29,695 nt of DNA from contig BFEA01000664.1 in the NCBI GenBank assembly GCA_003427395.1, positions 715,903 to 745,597 of the forward strand. The letters run 5' to 3'. Below the pieces are notes generated by a model that saw only the letters and a program-made list of their open reading frames with translations, was not told the DNA's origin and did no database searches. A program made the position numbers and the translations under genes. The stretch is from Chara braunii (taxonomy: Eukaryota > Streptophyta > Charophyceae > Charales > Characeae). Below are positions 1 through 8,218 of this stretch, one piece after another (position 1 is the stretch's first letter; every line of letters begins with the position of its first letter).

Positions 1-215
1 GGCGGGTGTCGGGCGGCGGGGGTCCGGGGCGGGGGTCAGCGGGGGTGCGGGTGTCGGGGGCGGGGGTGTGGGTGTCCGGGGCTCGGGTGGCAGGGGTGGG
101 GCGATCGCAGGGCTGCACAACGGGTCCCGGGGGTCAACGGGCCCCGCCGCGTGGGTCCGGGGGTCGCCTCCCCACCCCGGCTTCCGCCGCGGGGTGCCCC
201 GGGTGACAACCTTGG
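1..215. repeat. G-rich, CpG-rich tract with degenerate GGGTGTCGGGG-type repeats
   Basis: The plus strand is dominated by runs of three to five G separated by one to four bases, with frequent CG dinucleotides, and short variants of a GGGTGTCGGGGGCGGG-like unit recur. Composition changes sharply to ordinary AT/GC balance after about position 220. Such a tract could fold into G-quadruplexes or be the edge of a CpG island or minisatellite that continues to the left of the window. The open frames across it encode only Gly/Arg/Pro-rich strings and are not treated as genes. Confidence 0.6.
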
Positions 216-267
216 CGCCTGTATCAGTGGTGATATTTGAAGAAGACAATGTTTTTTTTTTTGTAGA

Positions 268-295
268 CGGCCACAACTTGTGAGTTGTGTGGCCG
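268..295. other. Short inverted repeat (hairpin)
   Basis: CGGCCACAACT at 268-278 is complementary, with a two-base bulge, to AGTTGTGTGGCCG at 283-295, leaving a four-base loop. It follows an eleven-T run. No function can be assigned. Confidence 0.45.
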
Positions 296-859
296 ATCTT
301 TTTGAAGAGAATTACTTGGCTTTTTTTGAGTGAGTCATTGTCAACTTCACTCAAGGTCAGTTGTGACTCAGTTTCCCTTACACACCTGTGTGAACCCACA
401 CCTTGCATGACCTTGCTTTGGATTCAGGGAAAAGGTAGAGTAAGATGTGTGACGTTATGCATGTGGGAAAAGGGGGCTGACTTTGGTTGGGATATGGATG
501 AATTTTGGGTTGTTTCTATTGTTATTGTGCAGGTAGGTAAATGATGTATGTGAGAAGGGAACGACACTATGCTTGCTCAAGGAATGATGGAAATTATTAT
601 ACTTCTTCCACTCTTTACCTGTCTGCATGTCAGAAGAAGAACATAGTGAAACAGAGGATTTGACGGGTGCCCGAAAAAACGGAATTCGTAGAAGATGAAG
701 ATGAAGATAAGAAAGTAATTTAATATTTTGCCAAGGAACATCCCATCCTATCCCGAATGATCATTTCTTCTTGTAACCGTCCAAAAAGAGCCTTACTTCT
801 CTCTTGAACTATTTTCTGATTCGTCTAAGTCAACCCTCAGTAAAAATGTCTACACCTAA
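296..859. other. No supported gene
   Basis: One open frame (287-544) gives a Trp- and Cys-containing peptide with no recognisable motif and ends in GCAGGTAGGTAA, which resembles a splice donor. A short acidic stretch reading VPEKTEFVEDEDEDKK lies near 668-717. Neither is enough for a gene call. The acidic run could belong to the decayed coding region that starts at about 860. Confidence 0.4.
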
Positions 860-1300
860 AGATTGAGACTTCTTCTCTCTAGAAAGCATCTGGGGCAGGG
901 GTTCGTTGCTCTGGGAGTCAGCCCTGTTATTGACCTAGAGTGGACCGTACTACGGGGGACTACTATTATGTTGTATCGCGGTGGATCCAACCCAACTTCT
1001 GAGACCTAAACAATGTGTTCGGGCGAGGAGGAGGGGTATTCCAGACCACTTCCTAGAGGGTAGAGCGTCTCGTAAGTTAAGTGTAGTCACTTTTCTCATG
1101 CTTTCAAGTAGGGGAAGGTTGAATTTAGCCCTTCTTTTTTTTGGGTGGCCGTCTTAGGCGCCACCAACGTATGGGGAACCGGTGCCGAAAGAAACTCAGT
1201 TCATGTGTCAAATAGTGTTAAAGAAGTTCGTGACACAAGAATCACAGCCCGGGAAGGGAAAAAGAGTTTGAGTATAGAGATTGATATATATAAATTTATT
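860..1300 (+). pseudogene. Decayed first copy of an unknown tandem domain
   Basis: Two coding-like pieces in different frames are seen. The first (860-1009) contains VIDLEWTVLRG followed by MLYRGG. The second (1145-1273) contains WGTGAERNS and TRITAREGKKSLSI. By position and pattern these match the third copy further on: VDIRANVARLP then TLYFHRARN, and YGTRMVRV then RIEVEAREADNSI. Offsets of about 1,100 bases equal two ~540-base repeat units. Copy 0 is therefore inferred to be an older, more broken member of the same tandem array. No start codon or promoter can be placed. The family was not recognised. Confidence is lower than for the next two copies because about 130 bases between the pieces show no similarity. 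Confidence 0.4.
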
Positions 1301-1337
1301 TTGATAGAGTTATTATTTTGTCATTCAGTTGTCTACA

Positions 1338-1859
1338 GGAGCGGTGATTATTCGATTGTTTAGTACGCACGAAGCGGCAATAGATTGGATAGCAGTGCCG
1401 ACACGTTCATGTGCCGTTATAATACGGAAAGGACGATTGGTTTACAACCCGCATGAAGTTTTTCTAGAGCGAGATAAGTCGTATTTTTGGGATGGAAGCG
1501 TGAGGAATCCACCGCGAAGTTATATTTTTATGACAGAGCTTGGACAACGTATCGTGCAATATAAATTTGCACCTCCTAATCCATCACGAGATTATGGAGA
1601 CGTCAATCTCGTCGTAGTTCACGAAGCGAATCCAGGTATAGAAGACACTCTTGAGATTAAAGGGATATTTCTTTATATTGTGCTATGGCTTAATAATCAG
1701 CAAGGTCCTTTCAGTCTCCTTCATCATGTGAGACGGATACGAGCGAATAGATTTAATATTTTTCGCACTAAACGTTTTGACGCCATCGCATTTGATGATG
1801 AAGCTTGTGAGATCTGGGAACGTCTCTTTAACGGACGATTCCTTTGGACGTGTAGATAA
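1338..1859 (+). CDS. Unknown tandem-domain protein, open copy (copy 1)
   Basis: This is the longest clean frame of the left arm, about 173 residues, ending with TAA at 1857. There is no good ATG at its start. The sequence just before it, TTTTGTCATTCAGTTGTCTACAG, resembles an intron acceptor, so it may begin as an internal exon near 1339. The product is mixed in composition and rich in alternating hydrophobic and polar residues that suggest beta structure, with no signal peptide or membrane span. Notable motifs are LERDKSYFWDG, LVVVHEANPG, LEIKGIF and FDAIAFDDEACEIWERL. The next 580 bases encode a diverged copy with matching motifs in the same order (LLRDG-FF, IQIKG, ALTFDDDG). The family is not recognised and no function is proposed. 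It is probably a relic, because its neighbours on both sides are broken. Confidence 0.5.
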   Translation, partial: GAVIIRLFSTHEAAIDWIAVPTRSCAVIIRKGRLVYNPHEVFLERDKSYFWDGSVRNPPRSYIFMTELGQRIVQYKFAPPNPSRDYGDVNLVVVHEANPGIEDTLEIKGIFLYIVLWLNNQQGPFSLLHHVRRIRANRFNIFRTKRFDAIAFDDEACEIWERLFNGRFLWTCR

Positions 1860-2437
1860 TTAGCGGAAGGAGGGATGTCACTCAGGCAAGATATCTGCTA
1901 GTTCGCAACATAGTAGATGAGGAGCTGATTAGGCGTGCAGAACGACTTTTACTTATTCAGAATGATGCACCCACTCGTTGGGTTGATTTTGTTGGATTGC
2001 TCAGAGATGGGCAATAATTTTTTCCTGACTTGCGTGTGGACATCCGAGCTAACGTGGCCCGGCTTCCGAATGAGTTTCATGGATATACTTTGTATTTCCA
2101 TCGCGCGCGTAACCTCCAATGCCTTTCTCGGGTCATTGTGAGTGTTAAAATTACCCTGTCCGGGGAGCGCTACGGCGTCATCCAGATTAAGGGCACCACG
2201 ACTAGACATCTCTTTCGGATGTGACAACCGTTTCGCGTCATAGTTTGGAAGTTAACCTCGCGGATGGCTTTCCCCTATGGTACGCGAATGGTTCGAGTCA
2301 TGCGGGGCGGACGCACTACAGCCTTAACTTTTGATGATGATGGGCTCACACGAATCGACCGGATAGAGGTTGAGGCCCGCGAAGCCGACAACTCCATCAC
2401 GGCTAGACGCGCCTTTATAAGTATGGTGCTGAGTTGA
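1856..2437 (+). pseudogene. Unknown tandem domain, copy 2, with two in-frame stops
   Basis: A single frame runs from 1856 to TGA at 2435, interrupted only by TAA at 2015-2017 and TGA at 2222-2224. Residues on both sides of each stop look coding: DEELIRRAERLLLIQ, then FFPDLRVDIRANVARLP, then GVIQIKG, then TTALTFDDDGLTRIDRIEV. It aligns along its length with copy 1 (1338-1859) at an offset of about 535-540 bases. The TAA sits where copy 1 has a Tyr codon (RDKSYF against RDGQ-stop-FF), so a single base change explains the first stop. This is seen directly. That the array was once one multidomain protein is inference. The function is unknown. Confidence 0.55.
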
Positions 2438-2450
2438 GTTGTCCTTATGA

Positions 2451-2504
2451 TAGAGTCACGTTTATGTGACTCTACGAGCGTAAAAAAAAAAAAAAAAAAA
2501 AAAA
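2451..2504 (+). other. Perfect 9-bp stem-loop followed by a 23-A run
   Basis: TAGAGTCAC (2451-2459), a six-base loop, and GTGACTCTA (2466-2474) form a perfect stem. Seven bases later there is an uninterrupted run of 23 A (2482-2504). The block lies directly after the final stop of copy 2. A hairpin plus poly(A) is what the 3' end of a retroposed transcript can look like, but coding-like sequence resumes immediately after the A run, so an expanded homopolymer inside an old reading frame is equally possible. Confidence 0.55.
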
Positions 2505-3242
2505 TCGTAGATAGAACCAACGAGATGGATAGTATTTGGATTGCCCCAATGATTGCACTATCATGCTTTTGCATTGAGGGGTAATCAAAAGCATGGTTGC
2601 ATACTAAAAATAAGTTGATTGAGATGAGGAGAGGATTTCTTTAGGTTGAGCAGTAAGCTGGAATCAGGAAAAATGTTGAGCCTCTGAGAAGGCATTGATC
2701 TTCATGTTAGTGGCGAAAACAATGGGAGGATGAACGTTCTTTTGAAGTACAACGATTCTAATTTTGAGTTAAATAACCAGATGGCGAAGATAGATGCTTC
2801 ATCACTTAGGGAAAGAAAAAAATAATTATTGCCCAGGAGGACAAAGCGACCAACAAAATTTATTCACCTCCAAGTAAATTGGATATGATTGAGGAGGTGT
2901 GGTCAAACCGAGAGTTTAAGTGTCGTCCAAGAACCAGATCACTTGTTGATCTGCATGGTAGCAGTGAAATTTACTTGCAGAAGCTATTTATGGCAAGGTT
3001 CAGTAGGTGTGATGCTAGGATGACCTTGCCCGATTTTTTTTTTTTTTTTTACAATAGCCATTCGTCTTGGAAATAATGATATAAATGTTTCTTCAACCGT
3101 ATGTGTTGGAAAGAATGACTTCGGCAAACCAACTCGTCAAGCGAAAACCCGATCTTGCGTGATTTTGATACAAGGTATATGGATTTTTTCAAAAGATTGT
3201 CGAGGAACTAGGATCGTATTTAAGGGTTTCACGCTTGGTTGA
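2504..3242 (+). pseudogene. Frameshifted coding region downstream of the tandem domains
   Basis: Four successive frames each look coding and hand over at homopolymers or close overlaps. 2504-2644 contains VDRTNEMDSIWIAPM, with an in-frame TAA at 2582. 2628-2825 contains DLHVSGENNGRMNVLLKYND, with a TGA at 2685 and a shift at an A run ending at 2822. 2822-3034 contains KLDMIEEVWSNREF and LVDLHGSSEIYLQKLF, ending in a T16 run. 3051-3242 contains IRLGNNDINVSSTVCVGKND and WIFSKDCRG. Together they suggest roughly 230 residues of one old protein, possibly continuous with the tandem domains upstream. No family was recognised. The breaks at A and T runs could be real decay or homopolymer errors in the assembly. 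Confidence 0.5.
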
Positions 3243-3454
3243 GACCGTTTTAGTTGACCAACGTACGTTCCGTACTTAGGAGATCAGCGCCCTAGGGAAC
3301 GAACGGCGTTCGGTCCACTCGGCGTTTAACCAAGCCTTTCCTATACGGCAGGGAGACGAGCAAACACCCTTGGCTGATTTACCTCTGCGACTGCATGTAA
3401 AAGTTTTCGCATGTGTGTCAGTAGCTCGGTAGGGATACGCCCTGAGGGTGGTGA

Positions 3455-3634
3455 CAGCCCCTTAGGGAAAGCAAGATATGCCCCATGGGAACCTATTTTG
3501 TCGTAGGGGACCGCGGGATGTACAGTTGGCGCACCCGGCTAGAGAGGCGAAGGGACGACACTACTGTGGCCACCTCGGCGATCCGCAGGGTTATTATGTG
3601 TCGTTCCCGAGTTGTCTCTTGGTTTTGTTTTTGA
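3455..3634 (+). CDS. Short conserved reading frame inside repeat copy A
   Basis: This frame of about 59 residues follows a TGA at 3452 and contains TYFVVGDRGMYSWRTRLERRR. In the inverted copy B the corresponding frame (15251-15355, minus strand), also preceded by TGA, reads PYPVVGARERYGWRTRSEW. Conservation of VVG-x-R-x-x-Y-x-WRTR-x-E in both copies, while the DNA has diverged, suggests selection on protein at some time in the element's history. There is no ATG at the left end, so it is likely a fragment. An alternative frame of 112 residues (3478-3816) overlaps it but has no counterpart in copy B. The family is not recognised. Confidence 0.35.
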   Translation, partial: QPLRESKICPMGTYFVVGDRGMYSWRTRLERRRDDTTVATSAIRRVIMCRSRVVSWFCF

Positions 3635-4232
3635 TTTACTCCTGCGTGACATGGTCGGGAGGGCTCCCATGCTTTGCAAAAAAGGCGGGAGCTGATGTGC
3701 TCGACACCGTAACCAATAGAACTAGGCCCAAGACTGAGCTAGGTGGGGGCGAACTTGCATATGAAAGGTCGTGGGACGGTGGTTGGTCTTACCCGCGCAA
3801 ACCAAGCCTTCGGTAGGCTAATCTTTCGGTCGTCAGAAGACGCAGTCCGCGCCTTTTAACGTGCCATCAAGCACGATTTTCCTGCGTATGTGTAAAGTAA
3901 GATCTTTATCTTCCTCGCGATGAGCTCTGCTAGAGCCCAGGCTGGTTTGTGGAGTTTATAAAATAAAATAAAAATATAACCAAATTGAAAACTTCAGAAA
4001 AGGTGACCGGGCTCTATAGCTTTGATGTCTTTCGCCGCCCTGGTACCGCCGAGGACTAACGGACACTTTCACAGTGCAACGCAATAACGCGTGCCCCACT
4101 CACTTTCTAATTTGGTCGTATTCGACTCAGAGTCTCGCCAAAAGTGACGTTGCCGAGGTGAGCGCCCTGACGAGATTTGCGGCGCGTTACGTTGATCAAG
4201 GAAGCACTCAGTGCGATCTTTAAAAATGGACG

Positions 4233-4258
4233 ACAAATACCCTTGTAAGGGTGTTTGC
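4233..4258. other. 26-nt near-palindrome, site 1
   Basis: ACAAATACCCTT, GT, AAGGGTGTTTGC. Ten of twelve bases of the arms pair. The same design occurs at 11716-11741 and 21905-21930. Confidence 0.75.
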
Positions 4259-4499
4259 TAGGGCACCGCTACTCTACTAATTGTGCTCACATAAAACGAG
4301 GAGCTTTGGTAGCCCCAAAAGAAAGAGGTTCAGGAAGGTGGCTCGTAGGGTACTGGTGGCTTAAGACAAATAAACTCGCTCTCTTTCTCAGTCGCACCTC
4401 AGGAAAGACATTCCTCCTCAAGAGGATTTCCTACAAACTTTATTTTTTGCTTCCATGCTCGTCCTCATGCAAACCACGGTTGAGGTACATACCTTCAGA

Positions 4500-4817
4500 T
4501 CAACTTGATCTATGTATTGTCCTCCTTTCTCTCGTCCAAGATTGTGCCTCACAATCCAAGGAGAAATAATAAAAGTTAGCAACTTTTGTCATTAGACGAG
4601 CGAGGTCTTTCCCAAGTCGCTTGGTCACAAAAGCGGCACCAGCGCTTCCGCAACTTGACAAATGAACAATTGTGTCTCGTTGCTGCATTGAGCAACTAAG
4701 TATAAGAATTGGCTTTGGCTTGGCCTGCCTCAGATCGGTACTGGTCAGCCACGACGTGTCTGTTGCAATCGTTTTGTCGATCCGGAATCTTCCGGGCTTT
4801 ACTGGGACTTGCTGCAT
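4500..4817 (-). CDS. Minus-strand coding-like fragment, unknown
   Basis: A frame of about 105 residues includes RQAKPKPILILSCSMQQ and SSCGSAGAAFVTKRLGKDL, with balanced composition and no low-complexity tract. Nothing in it is diagnostic, and shorter plus-strand frames overlap the same bases. It could be an exon or a fragment of a transposon gene. It is listed because it reads better than the competing frames, but the evidence is weak. Confidence 0.22.
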   Translation of the reverse strand: MQQVPVKPGRFRIDKTIATDTSWLTSTDLRQAKPKPILILSCSMQQRDTIVHLSSCGSAGAAFVTKRLGKDLARLMTKVANFYYFSLDCEAQSWTRERRTIHRSS

Positions 4818-4819
4818 TT

Positions 4820-5600
4820 TTTGTGGACTTTGGGATTGGACTTGGACTTTCGAACTTTTCTATGGAGGTACTGGCATGGTTGTACAACGACTCAACCCTC
4901 TAGACTTTTTTGTCAGATGTCGGACCCTCAACATCAACCTAACGTGTCCAGATGTTTCCTGACTCAAACCTATGACGCTTCAAAGACCTATCGGACCTAA
5001 CCTACGCAAAGCTGGGACTTGGGACTTCGGACCTTTCTGGCTTTTGGGGTTTCAGATACCAACTTTCAGCGGTCTACAGCATGAAATCCTTGTAGCAACC
5101 ACCCGATCAAGCCCGCCTTCCTAGTATCCCCATACTTATATCATGCCATACCATCTCATATCAACCAGATTCAAAGAAGATTAGGGGAACAAATCAGGAA
5201 ATTATGAGAGATATCTCAGTGGGATAGTCGCCCCCAGCTTGGTCCGGTTGTGGAATACCAGGTGATAATCCCTTTTTGTCATGGTAACCGCGAACTCGGA
5301 CACCAAACACTTCCGGACTATATTCTTGATGTGTGTCTGGACCGGTCCGAACAGTCATCGGACATCACCGGACCCAGACAGTCCAGACGTCGGACCTAAA
5401 GAAAAAAGGCGGGGGGCCTGGGGGATGGGGGGGTGTTTGATAGCAGCGACTGATTCCACTTCCGTGAAGTGCTTATTCATGCACTGCGGTTTTTCTTCAT
5501 CCTGTATGTAGGCAAACACAGCAAAAGAAACAACAGTTGTTAAAGCCGGTTCACTCCCTAGCCCTCAATCCTCTCCCTCCTCCACTCTCTATCCCCATAC
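4820..5600. other. Unassigned; recurring TCGGACC words
   Basis: No convincing gene. Variants of TCGGAC(C/A/T) recur irregularly (about 4919, 4992, 5026, 5297, 5358, 5390), along with GGACTTGGGACTTCGGACC, which suggests a very degenerate short-period repeat. G runs occur near 5411-5432. Confidence 0.35.
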
Positions 5601-5619
5601 TCCCATTTGTTCAAGGAAA

Positions 5620-5640
5620 TTAATCAATCAATCAATCAAT

Positions 5641-5679
<39 letters not shown>

Positions 5680-5910
5680 ATCACTCAATCAATCAAATCA
5701 CGCACTCGCTCAATCAATCAATCAAATCAATCAACCAACCAATCAATCAATCAATCAAATCAATCAATCCATCATTGATTTGATTGATTGGTTGCGTGAT
5801 TGGTTTGATTGATTGGTTGATCGATCAATTGATTGATTTCATTGATTTGATTTGATTGATTGATTGATTGAGTGATTGATTGATTGATTGATTGATTGAT
5901 TTGTCTGATT
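5620..5910. repeat. (AATC)n then (GATT)n inverted array 1
   Basis: About 150 bases of near-perfect AATC units are followed, after a few bases near 5773, by about 135 bases of GATT units. The two halves are complementary and could form a long hairpin or cruciform. Interruptions (AACCAACC, CACGCACTCGC) indicate age. Confidence 0.9.
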
Positions 5911-5936
5911 AACTGGTCAAGTTCGATTAATGCTTC

Positions 5937-6460
5937 AAAATTTTGACGGTACGACAACACCCCCCATGGGGTCGAGTTGTTACGAGCAGAGATTGGATCC
6001 AACATTCGATGGAGCCAAAGATTTCGACCAAGCATATCAACCACCAAAAGTTCGAGCCAAGATCGAAGCCAGGAATCGAGCCAGGATTTGAGCCAAGAAT
6101 GAACACAAGATTTGAGCCAAGAACATCTTAGCAAAAGTTCGGGCCCCTGTGAAAATTTTGACAGTACAACAGCAATCCCCATGGGGTTGAGAGGTTGTGA
6201 CAAGCTGAGATCTGATCCAACATTCGACGAAACTGAAGATTTCGACCAAGTATTGCAACCACCAAAAGTTTGAGCCAAGATCGGACCCAAGATTCGAGCC
6301 AAGAACATCCGAGCAAAAGTTCAGGCTCCTCTGAAATTTTTGACAGCACGACAACACCCGCCATGGAGTTGGGAAGTTGTAAGCATAGATTCGATCCAAC
6401 ATTCGACGGAGCCAAGAATCAACCCAACATTCGAGCCAAGAACATCCGAGCAAAAGTTTG
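5937..6460 (+). repeat. Three tandem copies of a ~125-215 bp repeat
   Basis: Three copies begin near 5937, 6152 and 6335 with AAATTTTGACRGTACRACA and share CCATGGGGT, GATCCAACATTCGA and GAGCCAAGAACATC. The first copy is the longest and carries an expanded GAGCCAAGA-type sub-repeat (about 6050-6125). Open frames on both strands here only reflect the repeat and are not genes. Confidence 0.85.
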
Positions 6461-6499
6461 AGCACATAACGCCCCACGAGGGCCAACGACGGTAACAGG

Positions 6500-6752
6500 A
6501 ATCAATCAATCAATCAATCAATCGATCAATCGATCAATCGATCAATCGATCAAATCAATCAATCAATCAATCAAATCAGTCAATCAATCAATCAATCAAT
6601 CAATCAAACCAATCCATAAATCAATCAAGATTTTTTTTGATTGATTGACGGATTGGTTTGAATGATTAATGGATTGATTTGATCAATTGATCGATTGATT
6701 GATGGATTGATTTGATCAATTGATCGATTGATTGCTTGATTGATTGCTTTCC
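6500..6752. repeat. (AATC)n then (GATT)n inverted array 2
   Basis: A second complementary pair: AATC and GATC-AATC units from about 6500 to 6628, an eight-T spacer, then GATT units to about 6750. The right half itself contains a repeated TTGATCAATTGATCGATTGATTG segment. Confidence 0.9.
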
Positions 6753-6936
6753 GCGAACAAATACTGATGAGAAGTGGCAAAAGTCACAAAAGCATGACCA
6801 AGATTCGAGCAAACCCGCGTAGTACCGAAAGGTAAAAAAAAAAAAAACTATCGTAGTATGTCCGACTAAGTTCTATGAACACTTCGAGAAGATGAAGAAA
6901 AAAATAAATTAAAAAGGTAACAACAATCAAACCAAG

Positions 6937-7193
6937 AGAGAGAGAGAGTAAACCCACCTGGCCGTTCGTTCTTGTAGTCCTTGACCTCCTCCTCTCCTGT
7001 TCGTACACCTCGTTATTCCATCACCTCCATCCATCACTATCTCCCCCCTCATCATCCCATCACCATCATTGACATCCGTAGCATCGCTATCTTCCCCCTC
7101 TACGCCGAGAAAGTTGGAATAACCTGATAGAGAGAGAGTGAGGGAGAGAGAGGGTACACCCGTTATCCTCCACCTCCAACTACCATGGCGGCT

Positions 7194-7243
<50 letters not shown>

Positions 7244-7580
7244 AAGAGAGGGACCCACCTCGCTTCTCCTTCGACCGCTATCAACTTTCGAAGTCCAAGA
7301 AAGTTAGAGAGAGAGAGAGACCCGTCACGTTTCCTCCTGCGACTGCCATCGACTTCCGGAGTCCAAGAGAGAGAGAGAGAGAGAGAGGCAAACAGAGAGA
7401 TAGACCGGCCGGCTTCTCCTTCGATCGCCATCAACTTTTCAAAGTCCAAGAAAGTTAGAGAGAGAGAGAGACCCATTACGTTTCCTCCTACGACCACCAT
7501 CAACTTCGGAAGTCCAAGAGAGAGAGAGGCCCGCCTCGCTTCTCCTTCGACCGCCATCAGCTTTCAAAGTCCAAGAAAGT
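6937..7580. repeat. GA-rich minisatellite with alternating A and B units
   Basis: (GA)n tracts separate two related unit types. Type A (about 7258, 7412, 7541) runs CTTCTCCTTCGA...AAGTCCAAGAAAGTTA. Type B (about 7326, 7477) runs CGTTTCCTCCT...AAGTCCAAGAGAGAG. The order is A-B-A-B-A. More diverged related units lie at 6955-7190. Long minus-strand Ser/Leu-rich frames arise only from the GA repeats. Confidence 0.85.
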
Positions 7581-7586
7581 TATAGT

Positions 7587-7588
7587 TA

Positions 7589-7660
<72 letters not shown>
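7587..7660 (+). promoter_or_regulatory. (TA)n and (GA)n tracts upstream of a small ORF
   Basis: About 40 bases of TA alternation (with one ACA break) pass directly into about 34 bases of GA repeat, ending 17 bases before an ATG at 7677. In plants GA tracts are frequent in core promoters and 5' leaders. Here a regulatory role is inference only, because the tracts also continue the minisatellite to the left. Confidence 0.3.
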
Positions 7661-7676
7661 TTGGTTGCTCTCGACA

Positions 7677-7886
7677 ATGGATGCCTCCTCGGAGCGAAGT
7701 CGGAGTCCGCCAAGATTGGTAGCAGGAGCCAACTGGGCATTGGACCTCAAAACTGGCAGCGGCAGCTGGCACGATTTCCACAATGGGCGGATTCGGACTT
7801 GTGCCCCCCCTCGCCAGCCACCATGCCCCAAACAGCTTTATGAGTTGTGTTGTGTCTCAGCCTGTAGGCCATGTCAGATACCCTGA
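7677..7886 (+). CDS. Small Cys-containing ORF, hypothetical
   Basis: This frame of 69 residues begins at ATG 7677 (context CGACAATGGATG) and ends with TGA at 7884. It starts MDASSERSRSPPRLV and ends with a Cys-rich tail that includes PPCPKQLYELCC and ACRPC. No signal peptide or membrane segment is seen. It lies just after the TA/GA tracts, which is suggestive of a transcription start. It matches no family known to me and could be chance. A minus-strand frame overlaps it but runs into the GA repeat. Confidence 0.28.
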   Translation: MDASSERSRSPPRLVAGANWALDLKTGSGSWHDFHNGRIRTCAPPRQPPCPKQLYELCCVSACRPCQIP

Positions 7887-8040
7887 AAAACGTCCGATAA
7901 ATGGCACCGGTATTTTTTGGGGGGCGCCCAGGACCTGAAAACGGACTGGGCCTCCCTCCTTTTTTTTTCAAATTTTGGCTGCGAGGGGGTTTTCCGGAAC
8001 TCCAGGACCGAATAGCAGAGCAGTACAAAACTTACCAGAC

Positions 8041-8218
8041 TGTCTGCATGCCGATCCAGACGTTCGGCCGGTTACCATGCTATTTATCCTCTGGTTCCTC
8101 TTTTGCCCCCCGTTCCACTCCACTTTCTGAATCCTTCCCCCTTGAGCCCCCCAAGCCCGCTGTTGCTGAACTGTTGGATGATTTGGCGAATTTCGGGTCG
8201 GGAGTGAAGGAGGTGTAG
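8041..8218 (+). CDS. Exon-like fragment ending AELLDDLANFGSGVKEV
   Basis: The frame 7901-8218 ends in a stretch that looks like real protein: Ser/Pro-rich, then PLEPPKPAVAELLDDLANFG. The 5' half (7901-7970) is poly-Phe/Gly and unlikely to be coding, so only the right part is proposed. A donor-like GGAGGTGTAG lies at the end. The function is unknown. Confidence 0.22.

Larger units (their letters stand above)
3360..4258. mobile_element. Possible 899-bp element bounded by a 12-bp inverted repeat
   Basis: GCAAACACCCTT at 3360-3371 and its exact complement AAGGGTGTTTGC at 4247-4258 bound the segment. The flanks (GGAGACGA on the left, TAGGGCAC on the right) show no target-site duplication, so these may not be true termini. 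Confidence 0.3.
3240..4260 (+). repeat. Dispersed repeat family, copy A (longest copy)
   Basis: The segment 3375-3560 aligns with the reverse complement of about 15250-15465 (copy B). Shared landmarks are GATACGCCC, a GGTGACA a few bases later, TGTCGTAGGGG and TGGCGCAC. The segment near 3693-3730, with GACACCGTAACCAATAG and TAGGCCCAAG, recurs at about 21510-21547 (copy C). Copies A and C both end in a near-palindrome centred on ACCCTTGTAAGGGT. Copy A also begins near an exact 12-mer, GCAAACACCCTT (3360-3371), that is the inverted complement of its right end (4247-4258). It is most likely a transposable element or its derivative. The class is unknown. Confidence 0.5.

Noticed and set aside
2482-2504. 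Poly(A) taken as proof of a processed retrocopy
   Set aside because: No convincing target-site duplication was found (only TCGTAGA near 685), and coding-like sequence resumes immediately after the A run.
5772-6509. Long minus-strand open frames rich in Leu, Ser, Trp and Gln-Ser-Ile-Asn
   Set aside because: They are produced by the AATC/GATT arrays and the triplicated repeat. Several frames are open at once.
6927-7781. Ser/Leu-rich minus-strand frames
   Set aside because: They are translations of (GA)n and (TA)n tracts.
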